Source: CAZJNX01 sp964547415
GTDB lineage: Bacteria > Pseudomonadota > Alphaproteobacteria > Rhizobiales > Amorphaceae
Length of the DNA: 64,000 nt
Assembly (NCBI GenBank): GCA_964547415.1
Contig: CAZJNX010000001.1
Location: forward strand, 22,406-86,405
Reading direction: 5' to 3'
In this document: piece by piece, positions 55,810-64,000 of the stretch
Numbering within the stretch: the stretch's first letter is position 1
Layout of the letters: each line of letters starts with the position of its first letter
Position numbers and translations under genes: made by a program
The notes under the pieces: generated by a model
What the model saw: only the letters and a program-made list of their open reading frames with translations
Databases searched by the model: none
Told to the model about the DNA's origin: nothing

Positions 55810-56319
55810 CTATGGGGCCTTGCCGCCGCCCTTGCCAGAGCGAGCGTAGACGTGGGCCCCGAGGCGGACGAGGGCCTCGCTCAACTTTTCGTGGGGAACG
55901 GCGCCCGCGACCGCCCGCGCGGCGGCGTAGTCGCCGGGTCCGGGCCGGTGCCGGCCGGCCGCCGTCCCGGGCGCGAGCGAGCGGCGCTGGACCAACTTGA
56001 GGCGCACCACCGCGCGCCAGCCGAACACCGCGTTGATGCGGTCGATCAGCGCCTCGCCGCCGTGGGCGAGGCGCAGCGCCGCGTCCGGCGTCGCCGCCAC
56101 CACGAGGCAGGCCCCCGCCTCCGCCGACCCGTCCCGGCGCGGCCAGTCGATCCGCTCGAGCCGCGTGCCCTCTGCGAGGTCCCGCGGCACCACGTCCCGC
56201 CATGCGAGCACCAGCGTCGCGTCCGCGAGGCCCCGCTTTCGGCAGGCGGCCGAGAGCTCCGGCGCCACCAGTTCGCCGATGGGACGCGGCCCCCGTCGCC
56301 GCGCCGGTCCGTCCGCCAT
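55810..56319 (-). CDS. DciA family protein (DUF721), helicase-loader candidate
   Basis: DUF721/DciA proteins help load the replicative helicase DnaB in bacteria lacking DnaC. This 169-residue protein begins RRRGPRPIGELVAPELSAACRKRGLADATLVLAWRDVVPRDLAEGTRLERI, with the characteristic W-x-x-V-V-G/P-x-x-L-A-x-x-T pattern, and a KH-like strand region CLVVAATPDAALRLAHGGEALIDRINAVFGW. A basic unstructured tail completes it. GGAGGAGAGACG supports the ATG. Divergent from mutY and co-directional with the dsbA-like and smc genes. Confidence 0.88.
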   Translation of the reverse strand: MADGPARRRGPRPIGELVAPELSAACRKRGLADATLVLAWRDVVPRDLAEGTRLERIDWPRRDGSAEAGACLVVAATPDAALRLAHGGEALIDRINAVFGWRAVVRLKLVQRRSLAPGTAAGRHRPGPGDYAAARAVAGAVPHEKLSEALVRLGAHVYARSGKGGGKAP

Positions 56320-56454
56320 CGTCTCTCCTCCATCGCCCTGCGCGAGCCTAGCGCACCCGCGACCGCGCGGCGATGCCGGCCGCGCCCCCTCACCGCTTTC
56401 AACAGGGCCCGCCGTGCGGCGAGGAAGCCCTTGCCAAGGCGGGCCCGCTCGCGC

Positions 56455-57726
56455 ATGGCCGGCGCCATGACCACGATGCCGCGCCCCTCCCGCCGCCGTC
56501 GCGCCACCGACCGCCCCGTGCCGGGCGAGGCGGTGGACACGCGCGCCCTCGCCGAGGCCGGGCGGGCGCTGCTCGCCTGGTATCGCCGGCACGCCCGGCG
56601 CCTGCCCTGGCGCCTGCCGCCGGGTGCGCGGGAGCGGGCGGACCCCTACCGGGTGTGGCTGTCGGAGGTGATGCTCCAGCAGACGACGGTGGCCGCCGTC
56701 GTTCCCTACTTCGAGGCCTTCCTGGAGCGCTGGCCCACGGTGGAGGACCTCGCCGCCGCCCCGGTCGAGGAGGTGATGGCCGCCTGGGCGGGCCTCGGTT
56801 ACTACAGCCGCGCGCGCAACCTGAAGGCCTGCGCGGAGGCCGTGGTCACCCGCCACGGCGGCGCCTTCCCCGACACGGTGGAGGGGCTCGCCGCGCTTCC
56901 GGGCATCGGCGCCTACACCTCCGCGGCGGTGGCGGCGATCGCCTTCGGCCGACCGGCGACCGTGATCGACGGCAACGTGGAGCGGGTGCTCGCCCGCCTC
57001 CTCGCCGTCGACGTGCCGCCGAAGGAAGCGCGCCCGCGCCTCGAGGCCGCCCTCGAGGCGATGAGCCCCAAGGGCCACCCGGGCGACTTTGCGCAAGGGA
57101 TGATGGACCTCGGCGCGACCGTGTGCACCCCCAAGCGGCCCGTGTGCGCGCTCTGCCCGCTCGCGCCTGCCTGCCGCGCCCGTGCGGACGGGACGGCGGA
57201 CGCCTACCCGGTGAAGCCCGCCAAGGCGGCGCGGCCGAAGCGGACGGGGGCGGCCTTCGTCGCCGTGCGCTCGGACGGGGCGGTCCTCCTCAGGCGGCGG
57301 CCGGACAAGGGCCTCCTCGGCGGCATGGCCGAGGTCCCGACGACCGACTGGGAGCCGGGCTTCGACCTCGCCCGCGCCCTCGGCCACGCCCCGTTCCGCG
57401 CCGACTGGCGGCGGCTCGACGGCGGGGCCCGCCACGTCTTCACCCATTTCGAGCTGGAACTCGCCGTCTTCCGGGCGGACCTCGTGGCCGGCGCGCGGCC
57501 GCCGCGCCTTGCCGGGACGTGGTGGGCGCCGGCGGCGCGCATCGACGAGGAGGCGCTGCCCACGGTCATGACCAAGGTCATCGCGCTCGCCGGCCCCGAG
57601 ATCGGCCTTGCCGGCCGGGGCGGGCGGCGCGGCCGGAAGGGGGACGGGGGGCCGGCCGACGGTGCCGCGCGGGAGGCGTGCGCGGGGCGCGGACCGCGTC
57701 AGCCCGCGATTCGCTCGAGGGGTTGA
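56455..57726 (+). CDS. mutY: A/G-specific adenine glycosylase MutY
   Basis: MutY removes adenine mispaired with 8-oxoguanine. The product of about 423 residues has the catalytic core WLSEVMLQQTTVAAVVPYFEAFL (with the proton-donor Glu), the helix-hairpin-helix LPGIGAYTSAAVAAIAFG followed by the catalytic Asp in VIDGNVERVLAR, and the iron-sulfur ligand set C-x6-C-x2-C-x5-C (CTPKRPVCALCPLAPAC). A Nudix-like C-terminal domain recognises 8-oxoG (AAFVAVRSDGAVLLRRRPDKGLLGGMAEVPT). ATG codons at 56455, 56467 and 56476 are all possible starts without a clear ribosome-binding site. An Arg/Gly-rich tail extends beyond the usual end. Confidence 0.95.
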   Translation: MAGAMTTMPRPSRRRRATDRPVPGEAVDTRALAEAGRALLAWYRRHARRLPWRLPPGARERADPYRVWLSEVMLQQTTVAAVVPYFEAFLERWPTVEDLAAAPVEEVMAAWAGLGYYSRARNLKACAEAVVTRHGGAFPDTVEGLAALPGIGAYTSAAVAAIAFGRPATVIDGNVERVLARLLAVDVPPKEARPRLEAALEAMSPKGHPGDFAQGMMDLGATVCTPKRPVCALCPLAPACRARADGTADAYPVKPAKAARPKRTGAAFVAVRSDGAVLLRRRPDKGLLGGMAEVPTTDWEPGFDLARALGHAPFRADWRRLDGGARHVFTHFELELAVFRADLVAGARPPRLAGTWWAPAARIDEEALPTVMTKVIALAGPEIGLAGRGGRRGRKGDGGPADGAAREACAGRGPRQPAIRSRG

Positions 57727-57815
57727 CCGGCCCGCGCGCCGCGCGGGTTCCGGAAGGGTCGGCTCCGCCGGAACGTGCGGCCGTGTCCCGCCACCGAAAC
57801 GGGACAGGGCACCGG
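57720..57815. repeat. Dispersed intergenic repeat, copy B
   Basis: This is the second copy of the repeat at 5284-5380. The identical 22-base core is at 57752-57773, and similarity continues to both sides. It starts at the mutY stop codon and lies in the convergent junction with ccrM. Two hairpins can form: CCCGCGC-gcc-GCGCGGG at 57731-57747 and the TTCCGG/CCGGAA stem around the core. Function as a bidirectional terminator or REP-like element is inferred. Confidence 0.6.
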
Positions 57816-57883
57816 GGAGCGCGGCGCCACGGGCCGACGGGTCGCGCTTCGCGACGGGTGGGCGCGCGTTCGGGCGAAAGGGC

Positions 57884-60513
<2,630 letters not shown>

Positions 60514-61085
60514 CCGTTCCCGCGGGCGCCGCACAGCGCGCCCGCTCCCATCGTGCCCGCCGCGACGGCAAAGGGAAAGCAGCCGCATGGCCGCGACGCT
60601 TGCGCGCCGGCGATCCGGGGCCGCTCGCCCGGCGCACCTCGTCCGCCCGCGCCGGTCCCGGTGCGCCGGAAAGGCGCTCGCCGACGTCCGGGCGGAGCGG
60701 ACGAGCGCGGAACCGCATCGCGTGCGGGCCGGGTCATCTCGGGCCGGGTGATCTCCTTGCGGACCGGGTGATCTCCTTGCGGGCCGCGTGATCTCCTTGC
60801 GGGCCGGGTCCGTCCCTTGCGGTCCGGCGCGGATGCGCGCCACGGATGCCGCCGGAAGCGCCCTCCCCCGCACCGTCCCGTGCCCCGGCGGCCCGACCGG
60901 CACCTTTTCCCGCATTCGTCGGCCGCTTTCGCGGTCGCGGGCGTTGACAGCGGCCCCGCCGCGTCGTTGATCGGTCCGGGCGAGGGCCGCGGTCGTCGCC
61001 CCGGCCGCGCGAGGCCGGCCGGCGGCCGCGCTGCCGGGCTCGCCGGAGACGGCACCGTCCGGCCCGCACGCCGCGCGGGGACCCC
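60514..61085. promoter_or_regulatory. Divergent intergenic region with tandem repeats
   Basis: These 572 bases between the MFS gene and the TSUP gene hold no supported gene. They should contain both promoters. The main structure is the 20-bp tandem repeat array at 60726-60832. A weakly A/T-richer stretch (about 60900-60970, gcgttgacagc) contains TTGACA, a good -35 match for the plus-strand TSUP operon, but no clear -10 was found at 17 bases. Confidence 0.45.
60726..60832. repeat. Tandem array of 20-bp direct repeats
   Basis: The unit gggccgggtgatctccttgc begins at 60741 and recurs every 20 bases at 60761, 60781 and 60801 with one or two changes in the inner units and more in the last; a partial unit precedes (60726) and another follows (60821). 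There are no spacers, so it is not a CRISPR array. The period is about two helical turns, so each copy faces the same side of the DNA, as in arrays of protein-binding sites. Confidence 0.85.
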
Positions 61086-62027
61086 ATGGACGTCTACCTG
61101 CCCATCGCCGAGATGCCGGTCAACGTGCTCGTCGTGCTGGCGATGGGGGCGGCCGTCGGCTTCATCTCGGGCCTGTTCGGCGTGGGCGGCGGCTTCCTGC
61201 TGACGCCCCTCCTCATCTTCACCGGGATCCCGCCCTCCGTCGCGGTGGCGAGCGTCACGCCCCAGATCGTCGCCTCCTCCACCTCCGGCGCCCTCGCCTA
61301 CTGGCGGCGGGGAGCGGTGGACTTCAAGCTCGCGGGCGTCCTCTTCCTGTCGGGCGCGGTGGGTGCCGTCGCGGGCGCGCAGCTGTTCGCCTTCCTCGAC
61401 CGGCTCGGCCAGCTCTCCCTCGTGATCTCGGTCGCCTACACCGTCTTCCTCGCCACCATCGGCGGGCTGATGCTGACCGAGTCCGTGAAGGCGATCCTGC
61501 GTGCCCGGGCCGAGCGGGCGAGCGGCGTCCCGGCACGGGAGATGCGTCGCGGCGGCCGGCGCGGGCTCATCCAGCGCCTGCCCCTCAAGATGCGCTTCCG
61601 CGCCTCCCGGCTGTACATCTCGGTCCTGCCGGTGGTCGCCCTCGGCGCGTCCATCAGCTTCCTCGGCACGCTCCTCGGCATCGGCGGCGGCTTCATCATG
61701 GTGCCCGCGCTCATCTACCTCCTCAAGGTGCCGACGACCGTGGTGGTGGGCACCTCCCTCGTCCAGATCATCGGCTCGATGGCCGTCGCCACGGTCATGC
61801 ACGCGACGGCCACGCAGACGGTGGACGCGGTCCTCGCCCTCGTCCTCATGGTGGGGGGCGTGCTCGGCGCCCAGCTCGGCGCCTCCATGGGGCTGATGCT
61901 GCGCGGGGAGTATCTCAGGATCCTCCTGTCGCTCCTCGTCCTGTCGGTGGGGATCCGATTCGCGATCGGCCTCGTGGTGGAGCCGGCGGACCTTTACTCC
62001 ATCAACGTCCTGGGGGCGGGGCGATGA
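61086..62027 (+). CDS. TSUP family permease (TauE/SafE type sulfite/sulfonate exporter)
   Basis: The 313-residue membrane protein has the duplicated TauE/SafE signature: GFISGLFGVGGGFLLTPLLIFTGIPPSVAVASVTPQI in the first half and FLGTLLGIGGGFIMVPALIYLLKVPTTVVVGTSLVQI in the second, each followed by membrane helices, about eight in all. A basic cytoplasmic loop (RARAERASGVPAREMRRGGRRGLIQRLPLKMRFR) connects the halves. It probably exports a sulfur compound such as sulfite or sulfoacetate, or takes up an organic acid. The stop overlaps the ATG of the TIGR02186 gene by four bases. Confidence 0.94.
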   Translation: MDVYLPIAEMPVNVLVVLAMGAAVGFISGLFGVGGGFLLTPLLIFTGIPPSVAVASVTPQIVASSTSGALAYWRRGAVDFKLAGVLFLSGAVGAVAGAQLFAFLDRLGQLSLVISVAYTVFLATIGGLMLTESVKAILRARAERASGVPAREMRRGGRRGLIQRLPLKMRFRASRLYISVLPVVALGASISFLGTLLGIGGGFIMVPALIYLLKVPTTVVVGTSLVQIIGSMAVATVMHATATQTVDAVLALVLMVGGVLGAQLGASMGLMLRGEYLRILLSLLVLSVGIRFAIGLVVEPADLYSINVLGAGR

Positions 62028-62794
62028 GACGGGCGCGCGCCCTTCTCCTCGCCTGTCTGACGCTCCTCGGCGTGGCGGGAGCGGTGCGGGCGGAGACGGT
62101 GTTCGTCGAGCCGTCGACGCGGGTGGTCAACATCACGTCCAACTTCACCGGCGAGACGGTGACCCTGTTCGGCGTGATCGGGCGGGACGCCCAGACCGTG
62201 TCCCGCCGCGGCGGCTACGACGTGGTGATCACGCTCGCGGGCCCCGTCCACCGGCTCCTCGTCCAGCGCAAGGAGCGGATCGGCCCCCTGTGGCTCAACG
62301 CCTCGAGCGAGCGCTTCACCGAGGTGCCGTCCTACTATGCGGTGTTCTCGAACCGGCCGGTGACCGAGATCGCTTACGGGACGCTCGCGCGCGAGCTCGG
62401 CCTCGGCCTTCACTACGTGGGGCACGGGGGCGAGGTGCGCGGGGTGCGTGCCGCACGCGAGCCGTTCCGCGAGGCGCTGGTGCGGCTCAGGCAGGACGCG
62501 GCGCTCTACCTCGAGGACGCGCAAGGGGTGACCTTCGTCACCGCCGACTTCTTCCGCGCGGACTTCCCCCTGCCGAGCTCGGTGGAGGACGGGACGTACG
62601 TGGCGCGGGTCCACCTGTTCGCCGCGGGGACGCTGCTCGCCGTCACCGAGACCACCGTGCGCCTCGACAAGGTGGGCTTCGAGCAGGCGATCTTCGCCCT
62701 CGCGACGGAGCGGCCGCTCCTGTACGGGCTCGCCGTCGTCGCCCTCGCTCTTTTCGTCGGTTACGTGGGGGGCGTGGTGTTCCGCCGCGGGTGA
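62024..62794 (+). CDS. TIGR02186 family transmembrane protein
   Basis: The 256-residue protein has a signal peptide (RARALLLACLTLLGVAGAVRAE), an extracytoplasmic beta-rich region (VNITSNFTGETVTLFGVIG, VVITLAGPVHRLLVQRKERIGPLWLN, VPSYYAVFSNRP) and one C-terminal membrane helix (LYGLAVVALALFVGYVGGVVF). This is the alphaproteobacterial family TIGR02186, which regularly accompanies TSUP permeases and may be their periplasmic partner. The ATG overlaps the permease stop (62024-62027), so the two are translated together. Confidence 0.92.
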   Translation: MRRARALLLACLTLLGVAGAVRAETVFVEPSTRVVNITSNFTGETVTLFGVIGRDAQTVSRRGGYDVVITLAGPVHRLLVQRKERIGPLWLNASSERFTEVPSYYAVFSNRPVTEIAYGTLARELGLGLHYVGHGGEVRGVRAAREPFREALVRLRQDAALYLEDAQGVTFVTADFFRADFPLPSSVEDGTYVARVHLFAAGTLLAVTETTVRLDKVGFEQAIFALATERPLLYGLAVVALALFVGYVGGVVFRRG

Positions 62795-62807
62795 GGGAGC
62801 CTCTCCC

Positions 62808-63422
62808 TCAGTCGGGGGGCGTGTGCTTGTAGCCGAAGGCCTCGAAATCCTCGGCGAAGACCTTCTTGCAGAAGTGGACGGCCAAGTCCATGTGCCGGCC
62901 CGACAATGGCTCGCGGCCCGTCGACTTGTCGAGTGTGCGCGGCACCTGGAACACGTTCAGCGGCAGATCGAAGCGCTCGCTGAGCGCCCGCGCCCACTCC
63001 TCGCCGAGGCCTTCCTCATGACGGAACACGGCGAGGCTCGGATGGTAAAAGGCGACCTGCGGGCGCATGTGGTTGTCAAAGGCGTACGGGTTCTTGGCGA
63101 GCCGCTTCTCGGCGAGGCGCAGCCAGGAGGGGAAGCGATCGTTGTCGCTCTCGCGCATCATGAACTCGGAGACGAGCCGTTTCGCCGGGTGACGCACCGT
63201 CAGGAAGCGGCACTTGAAGTCGTCGATGCGGACGAGCTGCTCGTAGATCGCGCGGTGATAGTGCTGCGGCGAGACGACGAGCCCCAACCGACGCGGCGTC
63301 GTGATGTTCAGGTGGGTGGCGTAGCCGTTCGTGCGGAACAGGCGCTTGACGTAGGTCCCCGCGGTCTTCGGGACGTGGACGTAGAAGACCGGGGGCGTCC
63401 CGTCCTTCGTGAAGATGGGCAT
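62808..63422 (-). CDS. Sulfotransferase family protein (family 2 type)
   Basis: The 204-residue cytoplasmic protein has the PAPS 5'-phosphosulfate loop FYVHVPKTAGTYVKRLF (about 13-29) and the 3'-phosphate region LTVRHPAKRLVSEF (about 75-88), as in sulfotransferase family 2. The remainder is short but the fold could be complete. It would transfer sulfate from PAPS to a carbohydrate or other acceptor. The adjacent co-directional gene to the right, also sulfotransferase-like, is 65 bases away, which suggests a common pathway such as sulfation of a surface glycan or lipid. Confidence 0.85.
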   Translation of the reverse strand: MPIFTKDGTPPVFYVHVPKTAGTYVKRLFRTNGYATHLNITTPRRLGLVVSPQHYHRAIYEQLVRIDDFKCRFLTVRHPAKRLVSEFMMRESDNDRFPSWLRLAEKRLAKNPYAFDNHMRPQVAFYHPSLAVFRHEEGLGEEWARALSERFDLPLNVFQVPRTLDKSTGREPLSGRHMDLAVHFCKKVFAEDFEAFGYKHTPPD

Positions 63423-63487
63423 TGCGTGTGATCCTTCGCTCCGTCCGCGTCGGGGGAGGGACGCGTGCGGGGTTGTCCGCGCCAGCG

Positions 63488-64000
63488 TCAGGCTGCGGCG
63501 TAGCCGAACCGTTCGAGCGAGCCGGAGGCTGCCGCGGCGATGGCCTTGATCTCCGGCGCCGGCGCCTCCCGCCATCGTCCGAGCGAACTCGGCGACTGGA
63601 CGATCCCGGCAGCGCGCGCGAGCTCTTCCTGCGAAGGATCGAGCGCGAGCCACCGGGCGATTCTCTCGACGGTACCGCGGGGATCGGCGCACAGGTCCTC
63701 GAGCCGCACGCGCAGGTAGCGCTCGCCGAGATGGCGCTCGGCCCAGTCGGCCGCCTGGCCGTTCACCGCGCTCCACAGCCGGGCGAGCGCCGGTCCGTCC
63801 GCATCTTCGGCCGCGGGTTTCGGTGCCCCGAAGAGCGCACCGGAGTGCCTGCGGAACTGGTTGATGTTGGCGGCGAAGGCCATGTCCCGCCCGTCCCGCA
63901 GGACATGCAGGAAGCGGAAACCCGGCACCGTTTGCTCGATCACGGGCAGGGTCCAGATCGAACGCGGGCTCTTCCAGCCCCAGCGCGTCTCGCGCGGACA
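63488..64000 (-). CDS. Sulfotransferase-like protein, 5'-truncated by window edge
   Basis: The frame runs to the window end and continues beyond it, so the N-terminus is missing. The visible 170 residues begin RETRWGWKSPRSIWTLPVIEQ (a P-loop-like segment WGWKSP) and contain FRFLHVLRDGRDMAFAANINQFRRHSG, the PAPS 3'-phosphate motif of sulfotransferase family 1/3, and a C-terminal RVRLEDLCADPRGTVERIARWL block typical of the family. An initiator at 63943 would cut off the conserved WGWKSP segment and is rejected. Confidence 0.88.
   Translation of the reverse strand, partial: CPRETRWGWKSPRSIWTLPVIEQTVPGFRFLHVLRDGRDMAFAANINQFRRHSGALFGAPKPAAEDADGPALARLWSAVNGQAADWAERHLGERYLRVRLEDLCADPRGTVERIARWLALDPSQEELARAAGIVQSPSSLGRWREAPAPEIKAIAAAASGSLERFGYAAA

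Noticed and set aside
51662..55849. Very long open frame on the plus strand, opposite smc
   Set aside because: It mirrors smc, continues into the opposite strand of the DsbA-like gene, and is composed of Gly/Arg/Glu-rich sequence with no family motifs. High GC content removes stop codons on the opposite strand.
60726..60832. CRISPR array
   Set aside because: The repeats abut directly with no spacers and no cas genes are present.

Overview
The window is very GC-rich, gene-dense chromosomal DNA of an alphaproteobacterium, most likely a member of the Hyphomicrobiales (Rhizobiales). The evidence is gene content and order. It has a PopZ-type polar organizer, a CcrM GANTC methyltransferase, an F0 operon with the duplicated b/b' stalk subunits, the block smc - dsbA-like - DciA(DUF721) - mutY - ccrM, and the block thrC - M16 peptidase - GNAT - membrane PAS/GGDEF/EAL protein. 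No phage, insertion sequence, CRISPR array, tRNA or rRNA was found. Coding frames are recognisable by almost exclusive G/C in third codon positions, and the very long open frames on opposite strands are shadows of these genes.

Layout. 1-10.3 kb: a 5'-truncated SDR, popZ, a FrnE-type DsbA, an RtcB-family protein, a second SDR, an Arg-rich repeat protein ending in a BA14K-like segment, gyrB, and an exported protein whose signal peptide is out of frame. 10.3-14.5 kb: a molybdenum-cofactor group (MPT-binding/MocA-like fusion, XdhC) coupled to a BASS-type carrier, then a PfpI-like protein. 14.6-20.1 kb: a DadA-like oxidoreductase, then an Lrp/AsnC regulator divergent from a fused indolepyruvate ferredoxin oxidoreductase. 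20.1-29.6 kb: seven co-directional genes (reading leftward: tctC, tctB, tctA, acyl-CoA synthetase/acetyltransferase fusion, M19 dipeptidase, an unrecognised 580-residue protein, a DUF3726 protein). This looks like an uptake and catabolism unit for an unknown organic acid or amide and is the best candidate for an undescribed system.

30-47.5 kb is mixed housekeeping: a degenerate PAS/GGDEF/EAL membrane protein, GNAT, an M16 peptidase with a one-base frameshift, thrC, YqgE, a phytase-like esterase, gluQ, a DNA glycosylase, an alpha/beta hydrolase, HNH nuclease, SH3 and DUF533 proteins, a cytochrome P450 and a methyltransferase. 47.7-51.5 kb holds a coiled-coil protein and the F0 ATP synthase operon atpI-atpB-atpE-b'-b (minus strand). 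51.6-59 kb is the chromosome-maintenance block. 59-64 kb has a UMF1-like MFS carrier, an array of 20-bp tandem repeats, a TSUP permease with its TIGR02186 partner, and two sulfotransferase-family genes, the last cut by the window edge.

Non-coding structure worth noting: a roughly 95-bp repeat present in two convergent gene junctions (near 5.3 and 57.75 kb), long inverted repeats at 5241-5308 and 36851-36927, a perfect hairpin straddling the atpF stop codon, and two genes broken at short G runs, which may be sequencing errors rather than biology.
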